Assembly: GCF_038006205.1 (NCBI RefSeq)
Contig: NZ_JBBOUU010000001.1
Coordinates: forward strand, 622,001 to 686,000
Source of the DNA: Solibacillus sp. FSL R7-0668
Lineage (GTDB): Bacteria > Bacillota > Bacilli > Bacillales_A > Planococcaceae
Direction: 5' to 3'
DNA length: 64,000 bases
Shown: piece after piece, positions 27,316 through 35,766 of the stretch
How the letters are laid out: every line of letters begins with the position of its first letter
Position numbering within the stretch: position 1 is the stretch's first letter
Notes under the pieces: model-generated
Database searches by the model: none
Told to the model about the DNA's origin: nothing
What the model saw: only the letters and a program-made list of their open reading frames with translations
Translations under genes and position numbers: made by a program

Positions 27316-30141
27316 ATGTCAAAACAAAATACAGGTCGTAAATTCTTTGCGACAGCTGCAACTGCTGCATTAGTAGCATCAGCAATCGTACCAGTAGCTT
27401 CAGCTGCTGAATTCACAGATGCGGGTAAAATTGCATCTTGGGCTAAGGATGCTGTAGAAGCTTTATCAGCTAAAGAAGTAATTACAGGTAACCCAGATGG
27501 TTCATTCAACCCAACAGGTGATGTAACTCGTGCACAAGCTGCAAAAATGTTCACAGTTGCTTTAGATTTAGATACTAAGGGTACTGAAAACTTCACTGAC
27601 GTTAAAGATGGTCAATGGTTCCAAGAATATGTAGTTGCAGTAGCAAACGCTGGTATCGTAAACGGTATGACACCTACTGAATTTGCTCCAAACGGCAAAT
27701 TAACTCGTGCACAAGCTGCAAAAATGATCGTTGAAGCTTATGGTTTTGAAGGTGAAGCGGACTTATCACAATTCGCTGACGCTAAAACTGTAGCAGGTAA
27801 ATGGTCTGAGGCTTACCTTTCAACTGCTGTAGCAAACGGCGTTATTAACGGTAAAGGCGACAAATTAGCTGCTAACGATTCAATCACTCGTCAAGAGTTC
27901 GCTGTAATGTTAACTCGTGCAATCGATGCTGCAACAGATAACTCAGCTGAATTAGTAGCTGCTGTTGAAGAAGCAACTAAAGCTTTAGACGAAGCTGTAA
28001 AAGCATTAAATACTGAAGTAAAAGTAGAAGAAATTGAAGCTGCGAAAGCTGAAGTAACATCTGCTGAAACTGCAATTGTTGCATTAGAAACTGCATTAGA
28101 AGCTGCTAAAGAAGTAGTAACTGAAGAGCAAGCTGCTAAAGTTAACGAAGCAATCGCTGCTGCTAAAAAGGCTATCGAAACTACTAAAGCTGTCATCGCA
28201 AAAGCAGAAGAAGATGCAAAAGTATTAGCTGTAGAGTCAGTAACACAACTTAATGCGACTGAAATTTTAGTAAAATACAATAAAGAAGTTAATAAAGATT
28301 CAGCAATCGCTGCAGGTAATTATACTGTTGAAACGAAAGCGCCATTCACAGTTACTACAAATGCCGTTGCTGATGTTGAATTACAAGAAGATGGTAAATC
28401 TGCAATCGTACGTTTAACAAATGTTTTAACACCAGCTGTAGTTTATAATGTTACAGTCCAAAACGTTGTTGACAAAAAATATGCTAAATTAGCTAAATTT
28501 GAGACGACTTTTACTGCAACAGAAGCTGCTGCACCATCTTTAGCAAAGGTTGAGTATGTTGGTGGAGAATTACAAGTAACATTTAAAGAAGAAGTAAGCT
28601 TTGCTAAGGCCATTGTTAAAGTTGATGGTGTATCAATTCCTTCAAACGCATTCACAGCAGTAGCTACTGATGCAGGTACGTACACTTATAAAGCAACTTT
28701 ATCGGCTCCTGCCAACTTAACGGAAGGTAATCACTCTGTTTCAATCGTAGGTTTAGAAAACAAAGCAGGTAAAGAAGCAAGCACTTTAACAGGTACTTTT
28801 ACTATTTCTAAAGATGTAACAGCGCCAACTGTTTCTAAAGTAACTGCAAGTGAAACAACTTCAAATGAATTTACTATTGAATTCAATGAAGCTGTAACAA
28901 AACCAACTGTTAAAGTTACAAAAGGTTCAACTGTATACACAGCAACAACAACAAACGATACAAGTTCTGTTACTTCAAAAACTTGGACTGTAAAAATTAA
29001 TGATATTGCTGGTAACGAATTATTCCCAACTGGTGTAACTCAAGCGGTTGTTTCTTATGAAGTTTCTGCGTTCAAAGATACTGCTAACTTAGTTGGTACT
29101 ACTTCTACGGGTTCAGTAACTTTATCAAAAGATGCTAATGTTCCAGCTGTTAAGTCAGCTAACTTAAATACAATTGCTGCATTAGGTAATGCAACTGTAA
29201 TTACAGTACCATTTACTGAAGCAGTTACTACAGCTTCAGTAGCTAGCGTATCTGTCAAAGATCCAGACGGTATTTTACAAACTGCTGCTGTAACAGTATC
29301 GGGTGAAAATTTAGTATTAACGATTGCTGACCATGCAAATAAACAAGGCACATACGAAATTATTTTACCTGCTGGAGTTGTAAAGGACGGTTCAAATAAT
29401 AAAAACGCTGCAACTACAACTTTTGTAACAAAAGATGCTTCGGCTGCTGGTGTTCTTGAATTATCTGAAAGTGCTATTGTAGCTTCTAATACTTTAGTTT
29501 CTGGCAACAACGTGATTACTGTTAACTTCGGTGAAGAAATGACTGAAACAGCATTAAATGCAGCTAATTATTCATTAGACAATGCAGCATTACCAGCTGG
29601 CACTACAATTGGATTTGTTGGAACTAAAAACAAAGTTCAAATTACATTACCATCTACATTTGTAGTTTCAACGGATGCAGATTACAAATTTGCTGTATCT
29701 AAAGATTTAACTACAAAGGCAGGTAAAGCAGTACGTTTAAATGATTCAGCTCCAACTGCTTCAACTTTACAATTAGTGAAAACTATCACTTTAAAAGATA
29801 ACAAAGCTCCAGAATTAAAAACTGCAAAATTATTAAATGGTGGTGCAGTAGCTACTGATTCGGCAAACCAAATTGAATTAACATTCAATGAAACATTAAC
29901 TGCTGTTGGTACTTCAGTAGCAGCTGGATTAAAAGACGACTTTGTAGTAAAAGTTAATGGTGCTACAGTAGCGCACGATGTAGTAGCTAACAGTGCGAAT
30001 AGTAATAAAATTGTATTAAGCATTGATTCTTATAACACTGCTCAAACAATTACAGTTGAATTAGCAGATTCTAATTTACAATTAGTAGACCTTAATGGAA
30101 ACGTAATTAACAAAGGTGCTGCTCTTACTGCAACTAAGTAA
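27316..30141 (+). CDS. Main S-layer protein (SLH anchored)
   Basis: Probably the major surface-array protein. 941 residues: signal peptide with AxA site near residue 30 (PVASAAE), three well-formed SLH domains (~31-210; DVTRAQAAKMF, LTRAQAAKMIVEAYG, ITRQEFAVMLTRA), an Ala/Glu-rich helical segment (~215-310) and a long run of Ig-like beta domains (~310-941; FTIEFNEAVTKPTV, NVITVNFGEEMTE, QIELTFNETL). No cysteine is visible. It resembles S-layer proteins of Lysinibacillus and Solibacillus. Signs of high expression are uniform AT-ending codons (unlike the neighbours), AGGAGG with ideal spacing, a long leader with hairpin, and a strong terminator. Export by the SecA2/SlaP system at 52839-56109 is inferred. 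Confidence 0.92.
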   Translation: MSKQNTGRKFFATAATAALVASAIVPVASAAEFTDAGKIASWAKDAVEALSAKEVITGNPDGSFNPTGDVTRAQAAKMFTVALDLDTKGTENFTDVKDGQWFQEYVVAVANAGIVNGMTPTEFAPNGKLTRAQAAKMIVEAYGFEGEADLSQFADAKTVAGKWSEAYLSTAVANGVINGKGDKLAANDSITRQEFAVMLTRAIDAATDNSAELVAAVEEATKALDEAVKALNTEVKVEEIEAAKAEVTSAETAIVALETALEAAKEVVTEEQAAKVNEAIAAAKKAIETTKAVIAKAEEDAKVLAVESVTQLNATEILVKYNKEVNKDSAIAAGNYTVETKAPFTVTTNAVADVELQEDGKSAIVRLTNVLTPAVVYNVTVQNVVDKKYAKLAKFETTFTATEAAAPSLAKVEYVGGELQVTFKEEVSFAKAIVKVDGVSIPSNAFTAVATDAGTYTYKATLSAPANLTEGNHSVSIVGLENKAGKEASTLTGTFTISKDVTAPTVSKVTASETTSNEFTIEFNEAVTKPTVKVTKGSTVYTATTTNDTSSVTSKTWTVKINDIAGNELFPTGVTQAVVSYEVSAFKDTANLVGTTSTGSVTLSKDANVPAVKSANLNTIAALGNATVITVPFTEAVTTASVASVSVKDPDGILQTAAVTVSGENLVLTIADHANKQGTYEIILPAGVVKDGSNNKNAATTTFVTKDASAAGVLELSESAIVASNTLVSGNNVITVNFGEEMTETALNAANYSLDNAALPAGTTIGFVGTKNKVQITLPSTFVVSTDADYKFAVSKDLTTKAGKAVRLNDSAPTASTLQLVKTITLKDNKAPELKTAKLLNGGAVATDSANQIELTFNETLTAVGTSVAAGLKDDFVVKVNGATVAHDVVANSANSNKIVLSIDSYNTAQTITVELADSNLQLVDLNGNVINKGAALTATK

Positions 30142-30196
30142 TAGTATTAATACAATGCTGCACTAACTGAAACAAAGTGCAATCTATATCTTTGCT

Positions 30197-30236
30197 AAAA
30201 AGCTTGTCGGAGGTTATTCTCCGGCAAGCTTTTTGC
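30197..30236 (+). terminator. Strong terminator of the S-layer gene
   Basis: AAAAGCTTGTCGGAG pairs with CTCCGGCAAGCTTTT (one G-T pair) around a short loop and is followed by further T residues. Confidence 0.92.
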
Positions 30237-30653
30237 TTAGAAAGAATAGTTATATTTTCTCTAAGGCATCAGTGTTCAAGACCCATCACCATAATTTTTG
30301 GTTAATATCCTGGAATTAGCTTTGATTCACGTTATAAGGGAGAATACTTTTAATTCAGCCATGAGCTACTGTAAAGAATACGTGCTATTTTTCCCTATTA
30401 CTGTGCGAATTTATGCAAAAAACGTGCGGTATTTTGAGTTTATTTATGACCTTCTTAATATATTTGCGAATGTTCAATTAATCCTAGTGAAACTTAAATC
30501 ATTCTCAATCTCCAATCAAGAAACATTGCATACCTTAATGGAAATACCAATAAAACCCAAAATTTTTACGAATATTACATAGGATTTATTCCCATCTAAG
30601 CAAAACTGTGTGTTATCATAGTGAAAGACTTGAAAAGTGTGAGGGGTGTAAAG
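30237..30653 (+). other. Gap after the S-layer terminator, no convincing gene
   Basis: About 400 AT-rich bases. An open frame of 94 codons exists at 30298-30582, but it has no ribosome binding site and no recognisable motifs. The end of the gap holds the ribosome binding site GAGGGGTG of the next gene. Confidence 0.5.
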
Positions 30654-32576
30654 ATGAAAAAATATCTTGCTGTACTGTTTACGGCAGTATTGGCAATGAG
30701 TTTGTTCTATGGAAGTCCAAGCTATGCCGCAGAAAAAAATAAGAATTTAGTTGAGCAAAAAGTGACAGTAATTATTAACGGAGAATATATTTCCTTCCAA
30801 GATCCTATTTTAAATAATAATGGGACAATTCTTTTACCGATGCGTGGTTTTTATGAAGCAATTGGCGCAGGGGTAAGTTGGAATCAGATAGATAAAATAG
30901 CGACAAGTGAGCGTAATGGTCAAATTGTTGAATTGACGATTGATTCAAAAACGGCAAAAGTAAATGGCATGAATGCGCAATTACTCGTTGCCCCAATGAT
31001 TTACAAAGATCGTACGTATATTCCAATGCGCTTTGTCAGTGAAAATTCAGACGGACAAGTTTATTGGGATCAAGAAAGTAAAGTAGTAGAAGTAATTTTA
31101 AACGAAGCACCAGATGATGAAAGTCCAGAAGAGGAAGTTCCAGAGGTGCCAGTCGTACCTGAAGTAAAGCATATTTTATATATGAACAATCAGCGTATCG
31201 AAATGGAACTGTCACCAATTACAAAAGACGGACGCATGTATATCCCGGCAAGTTATTTCAGTGATTATTTACAGGATAGCTTTAGCCAGTGGGTAGATGA
31301 AACAAGCTTTGATTTAACGATTTCAGGATTAACTTTTAGCTTCACAGACAACAGCAATCGAATTTATGTTAATGGTGAGCTCTATTCAGGAAGCGAGAAG
31401 CCATTTATTCAATATAGTGAAATGTATGTACCGGTGAAATTCATTGTAGATTCATTTAAAAATGGTGGTTCCTTACGCTATGTACAAGAAGATAAAACTA
31501 TCTATATTTCGTTGTATGACTACATACTAACAAGTGACTTTTTAGAGAAATCCTATGGGTCTTTAAATGTACCGCAATTAGTTGAAAATGCAGCATTAGA
31601 TGGCAATCGTGAGTTAATGGTCAGTGATAACCCAGAAGAGTTAATTCCGTCAATTATTACAAATGCTAATGAAACATTAGCGGAAAATCATGTGCAAGGT
31701 GTTACCGCGACAAAAGAGCACCGTGTCTATGGTTGGCATATTAACAAACTAGACGGTCGCGCTAAAATCGGGATTACGATTCAAAACACATCATCTTCTG
31801 AGATTCAAGTGACGAACTCAAAAGGGATCTCACAAACAACAAGTAATAGCTGGAGTACATTTGATGTAGGCTTACCTTTATCAGATGCGGTATTAACCGA
31901 TACATTACGTGATGCAAAGGAAAGCAAGATGACCATTGCACCGGGTGAAACGAAAATTATCCAAACCTATGATCTTGGTAAAAATTATTTACTCGGATTT
32001 ACCCATGATTTTGATATCCGCTCCGTATCAGGCGCTGCAGTGAATTATACAATTCGAACAGTACTTAGCTTAGATGATGAGCCAAAGCTAGAAACGATTC
32101 ATTCGCCAGTTGTCCCTATTAATAAATATGCAGCACATCCACGTGGCGTATGGCCAAGCTCGGCATTAAAGGTAACTTTACCAGCCTATACAGTTGATAG
32201 CGAGCAGGTGGGCTATAATATTTCAAACGGGAAAACTGACCATTTCTTAACGGATGAAAATTCATTAGACAAAATGAATGGCACAGTTGGCAACCCAGGA
32301 CATTTTGGCATGTCTTATAAAGTCGATATTCCAATTGTCAATGATTCTGGCAAAATGAAATATATCCTTGTGAAAATAACAGGACGCGGTGGCGTATATA
32401 GTGGTGCGGTGAAAATGAATGGACGAACATATTTAATCCCGACATTAAAGCCAGGTGAAGAATATGTACAATTACCTGTACACCGTTCGAAAAAAGCGAA
32501 GGATGTCATCAATTTAGAAATCATTCACGCAGGCGGTAGTAATTTACCAGTCGCGATTTATGTTGAAACAAGATAA
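30654..32576 (+). CDS. Exported protein with copper-amine-oxidase-N-like stalk domains
   Basis: A 640-residue secreted protein. Signal peptide (1-~26; SPSYAAE), one copper amine oxidase N-like domain (~35-140; ILLPMRGFYEAIGAGVSWNQ, TYIPMRFVSENSDGQVYWD), an acidic linker (SPEEEVPEVPVV) and a second such domain (~155-285; MYIPASYFSDYL, MYVPVKFIVDSF). The remaining ~350 residues match nothing I know but look beta-rich (GRAKIGITIQNTSSSEIQV, GRGGVYSGAVKMNGRTYLIP). These stalk domains recur in Bacillales surface proteins and are thought to be structural or wall-associated. ATG 30654 is chosen after GAGGGGTG. The C-terminal function is unknown. Confidence 0.75.
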   Translation: MKKYLAVLFTAVLAMSLFYGSPSYAAEKNKNLVEQKVTVIINGEYISFQDPILNNNGTILLPMRGFYEAIGAGVSWNQIDKIATSERNGQIVELTIDSKTAKVNGMNAQLLVAPMIYKDRTYIPMRFVSENSDGQVYWDQESKVVEVILNEAPDDESPEEEVPEVPVVPEVKHILYMNNQRIEMELSPITKDGRMYIPASYFSDYLQDSFSQWVDETSFDLTISGLTFSFTDNSNRIYVNGELYSGSEKPFIQYSEMYVPVKFIVDSFKNGGSLRYVQEDKTIYISLYDYILTSDFLEKSYGSLNVPQLVENAALDGNRELMVSDNPEELIPSIITNANETLAENHVQGVTATKEHRVYGWHINKLDGRAKIGITIQNTSSSEIQVTNSKGISQTTSNSWSTFDVGLPLSDAVLTDTLRDAKESKMTIAPGETKIIQTYDLGKNYLLGFTHDFDIRSVSGAAVNYTIRTVLSLDDEPKLETIHSPVVPINKYAAHPRGVWPSSALKVTLPAYTVDSEQVGYNISNGKTDHFLTDENSLDKMNGTVGNPGHFGMSYKVDIPIVNDSGKMKYILVKITGRGGVYSGAVKMNGRTYLIPTLKPGEEYVQLPVHRSKKAKDVINLEIIHAGGSNLPVAIYVETR

Positions 32577-32587
32577 AGTGAAACTTT

Positions 32588-32616
32588 GCTAGTTGGGGGA
32601 TTATTCCCCAACTAGC
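32588..32616 (+). other. Hairpin after the stalk-domain gene
   Basis: GCTAGTTGGGG and CCCCAACTAGC form a perfect 11-bp stem with a 7-base loop but no T-run follows. It may protect the mRNA end; the true terminator is probably at 32698. Confidence 0.6.
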
Positions 32617-32697
32617 ATTAGCTATCACCAATCGGGCTTTTAGGGACAGTTAGAAATTGGTATCTTACTGTCTCTTAATGCGAGATAAAGTGAAAAG

Positions 32698-32730
32698 GCA
32701 GATAGGGAGCGTTCCTTATCTGCTTTTTTC
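32698..32730 (+). terminator. Terminator before the SLH phosphodiester glycosidase
   Basis: GCAGATAGGGA pairs with TTCCTTATCTGC (with a G-T pair), followed by TTTTTT. Confidence 0.85.
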
Positions 32731-32864
32731 TTGTTATAAAGCTAGTACACTCGAAATATTAATTTTCTATAACGTATATTTCAATTTATTGAAAATCCGC
32801 CATTCACGATAATAGTATGTTATCCTTTTGAGAGATAGACTGTAATAGAAATGGAGAGAGATTT

Positions 32865-35363
32865 GTGAACAAAAAAATAGTGACCGCTGCTGTGGCAGTA
32901 GTTGCTGCACAGGCTACGTTTTTTGTAGCAGATAGTGAAGCAGCATTTGACAAAAAAGTAACGAATAAAACAACAACCATTTCACCGGGTGTAGAGTATA
33001 TACAAGAGCAATATCAATCAGCAGAGACAAAAGAGGTTGTCAACTTTTTGAATATCGATTTAAACAACCCCTACACCTCATTAGAAGTGGGAATACCCGA
33101 TCCAATCAATTCCCTAAAAACAACTTCTGCCATTGCGAAAATACATAATTATGAAGGCCATCGAGTAGTAGGTGCAACAAACGCATCTTATTTTTTAGGC
33201 AATGGTTTACCAGCAAATTTATTAGTGAATGATAATGTCATCGTCAATTATGGTATTTTAGGTGAAAACGCAAACAGCCCGACACAGCAGCCGGTAGCAT
33301 TTGGCGTAACGGCTTCGGGTCAGGCAATTGCCGATTATTATACAACGGATTTATCCTTTACGGCGGCAGGTCAAAAAATTAAGATAGACCGCATTAATAC
33401 AGAGCGTGTCGCAGGGACAACGGTGCTCTATACGGCTGATAAGGCTTCAACAGGCACGAATAACTGGGGTCTTGAAATTGTCGTGACAGGCGCTTCGAAA
33501 AGCACGAAGTCATTGAGCTTTGGCGATTCCATTTCAGGGACAGTCGAAAGTGTGACAGAATACGGGCAATCAGGTGACACTGCCGTACCAGCGGATGGAT
33601 TTGTCATCTCCATTCAAGACAAAGCAACAGCAGAGCAATTAAAGGCAACACTTGAAGTAGGGGCACCGATTCAAGTCGATTTAAATATTGATGATAAATG
33701 GAAAAATGCGAAATTCATTTTAGCGGCGGGTCCACTATTAGTGAAGGATGGCCAAGTCAATATTTCGATGCCAACTGATTCGTCATTTGTCAAAACACGC
33801 AGCGACCGTACAGCAGTAGCAGTAGATGCTACAGGGAAAAAGGTATTTTTAGTAACAGTGGATGGACGTCAAAGCGGCTATAGTAATGGTACGTCTTTAA
33901 CAGATTTAGCCTCTTACTTAATTTCAAAAGGGGCAAAATACGCGATCAACCTAGACGGTGGCGGTTCTACAACAATGGTTGCGCGTACACCAGGTCAAGA
34001 GGCGCCTTCCCTTGTGAACCAGCCCTCTGATGGCAGCGAGCGCCGAGTTTCTGCAACGCTTCAAGTTATTAATAACGCGCCTGCAGGAACAGTAAAGGCC
34101 TTTTCAATTACGGGTCTTCCAAGCTCTATGACAATCGAAACAACCGCAACAGCAGATGTGTCATTAGCCTATGATGAATTTTTAAACCCCGCTACAATTC
34201 AAAAGGATCAGGTGAAGTGGTCCGTTGAAGGCGGTATCGGTACATTCAATGGATCAAGCTTTACAGCGACAAAAGTGGGCACCGGCAAAATTATTGCTAT
34301 TTATAATGGCATACGTTCCGAGTTTGCTATAAAGGTAACAAAAGCGCCAGAAGCGGTGGAAGTGGTAGATTCATTTGACGTGACTTCAAATTGGACGGTT
34401 AACACAGCAAAAGCGACGGCATCAATTGTCAATGCTTCTAAGGCTGAACCGTTCCGCGAAGGTCAGTCATCCTTAAAGCTTAACTATGATTTCACAACGG
34501 CAGAATCAGGTACAAAAGCGGCATATGCTGTAGCAAAATCACCAATTACGATGCAAGGCTTACCGAAGCAAATCGGTGTTTGGGTGTATGGTGATGCGGC
34601 GAAGCATTGGTTGCGCGGTTCGATTATTGATGGCAGTGGACAAAAGCATACCCTTGATTTCACACAGCAAGGGAAGCTCGATTGGTCAGGTTGGAAATAT
34701 GTTACGGCTGAGGTCCCGCAAACATTAGCATTACCGATAAAGTTCGATCGTATTTATGTAACAGAGCCGAATGATTCAAATAAAAATAAAGGCGTGCTTT
34801 ACTTCGATCAATTACAGGCTGTTTATAAGGACGACTATAAGGAGCCATTATATACGGACTTAAAATTATCGCACTGGGCAAGCTCAACGATTGAATATTT
34901 AAATACCAATGAATTAGTCAAAGGTTATCCAAACGGAACATTCAAGCCAGAAAGCACGATTTCTCGCGCAGAGGCAGCTACAATAATTGCACGTGCACTA
35001 GGTATTTCATCTACGAATAAGGTGGCCTTTGATGATGTGAAGGCGAATCACTTTGCGTACGGGGCGATTGCGGCAGTATCAGAAAAAGGTATATTAACAG
35101 GTCGTGAAGCAAGTAAGTTCAGTCCAGATGGCAAGCTAACACGTGCCGAAATGGCGACAATCTTAAAGCGTGCCTACAATCTATCAGGCACAGCGCAATT
35201 ACCATTCAAGGATGTGCCAAGCTCGCACTGGGCCTATGACGCCATTGCGACGGTCTATTCAAATCAATTAACAGGTGGCTATCCGGATAATACCTTTAAA
35301 CCAAATAACAGCATCACGCGTGCCGAATTTGCAACATTCCTATCAAAGATTTTGCAGAAATAA
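32865..35363 (+). CDS. SLH-anchored phosphodiester glycosidase
   Basis: An 832-residue exported enzyme with a signal peptide (1-~27; DSEAAF), a NAGPA/phosphodiester-glycosidase domain (~30-395; GATNASYFLGNGLPANLLV, SDRTAVAVDATGKKVFLVTV, YAINLDGGGSTTMVAR and GSERRVSATLQVINN), a bacterial Ig-like region (~405-490), a carbohydrate-binding-like beta domain (~500-655; SSLKLNYDFTTAESGTKAAY, GVWVYGDAAKHWLRG) and three C-terminal SLH domains (~665-832; STISRAEAATII, KLTRAEMATILKRA, SITRAEFATFL). The SLH motifs are the most canonical in the window and sit at the C terminus, unlike most neighbours. GTG start after GGAGAGAG. A wall-polymer or exopolysaccharide substrate is inferred. Confidence 0.87.
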   Translation: MNKKIVTAAVAVVAAQATFFVADSEAAFDKKVTNKTTTISPGVEYIQEQYQSAETKEVVNFLNIDLNNPYTSLEVGIPDPINSLKTTSAIAKIHNYEGHRVVGATNASYFLGNGLPANLLVNDNVIVNYGILGENANSPTQQPVAFGVTASGQAIADYYTTDLSFTAAGQKIKIDRINTERVAGTTVLYTADKASTGTNNWGLEIVVTGASKSTKSLSFGDSISGTVESVTEYGQSGDTAVPADGFVISIQDKATAEQLKATLEVGAPIQVDLNIDDKWKNAKFILAAGPLLVKDGQVNISMPTDSSFVKTRSDRTAVAVDATGKKVFLVTVDGRQSGYSNGTSLTDLASYLISKGAKYAINLDGGGSTTMVARTPGQEAPSLVNQPSDGSERRVSATLQVINNAPAGTVKAFSITGLPSSMTIETTATADVSLAYDEFLNPATIQKDQVKWSVEGGIGTFNGSSFTATKVGTGKIIAIYNGIRSEFAIKVTKAPEAVEVVDSFDVTSNWTVNTAKATASIVNASKAEPFREGQSSLKLNYDFTTAESGTKAAYAVAKSPITMQGLPKQIGVWVYGDAAKHWLRGSIIDGSGQKHTLDFTQQGKLDWSGWKYVTAEVPQTLALPIKFDRIYVTEPNDSNKNKGVLYFDQLQAVYKDDYKEPLYTDLKLSHWASSTIEYLNTNELVKGYPNGTFKPESTISRAEAATIIARALGISSTNKVAFDDVKANHFAYGAIAAVSEKGILTGREASKFSPDGKLTRAEMATILKRAYNLSGTAQLPFKDVPSSHWAYDAIATVYSNQLTGGYPDNTFKPNNSITRAEFATFLSKILQK

Positions 35364-35419
35364 GTAGCGTAAAGCGAGTGAGTCCATGCGGCGCGATGTG
35401 ATACGTGCAGTAGGGAGAT

Positions 35420-35560
35420 CGATATGTGCCAATTTCTGGGTTTATTTGCGAAATTCAGATTATATTTGTGAGTTTTTGAGTTTATTTGCGAATTTTAGGA
35501 TATATTTGCGATTTTCAAAGTTTATTTGCGACTTTTAAAATATATTTGCGAATCCCCCCA
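35420..35560 (+). repeat. TTTGCGA array, exact 20-bp period, array 1
   Basis: Seven consecutive 20-bp units. The G of (T)TTGCGA falls at 35428 (variant), 35448, 35468 (TGTGA variant), 35488, 35508, 35528 and 35548, always 20 bases apart. Units alternate TTTATTTGCGA and TATATTTGCGA, so 40 bp may be the true unit. It lies between a gene end and the next terminator. Confidence 0.85.
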
Positions 35561-35597
35561 TGCGCTCCCTAAAGCCGTATCGAATAAAAGAAAAAGC

Positions 35598-35643
35598 AAG
35601 CTATGCAATGAGACACTTAGTCCAGATTGCATAGCTTTTTTCT
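35598..35643 (+). terminator. Terminator before the SLH amidase
   Basis: AAGCTATGCAAT and ATTGCATAGCTT form a perfect 12-bp stem with a 16-base loop, followed by TTTT. Confidence 0.88.
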
Positions 35644-35766
35644 TGGCAAAAATATAAATTTGGTAAAATATCTAGTATAAAAGTATAAACTATCCAAAAC
35701 TAGTGAATTATAGCTCACTATTTGATAAAATAAGAGTTAATTATTAGCTGAGGGAGGACTACAGCC

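Noticed and set aside
27891-30023. Several minus-strand open frames inside the S-layer gene
   Set aside because: Caused by biased codon use of the S-layer gene; no start signals or known motifs.
30298-30582. 94-codon open frame after the S-layer gene
   Set aside because: No ribosome binding site, no recognisable domain, AT-rich intergenic composition.
32588-32616. Intrinsic terminator
   Set aside because: The stem is perfect, but no T-run follows; a proper terminator lies at 32698.
35420-35560. CRISPR array
   Set aside because: The repeated motif is only 7-11 bases, spacers are 9-13 bases, units are 20 bp and no cas gene is present. CRISPR repeats are 21 bases or longer with spacers of 25 or more.
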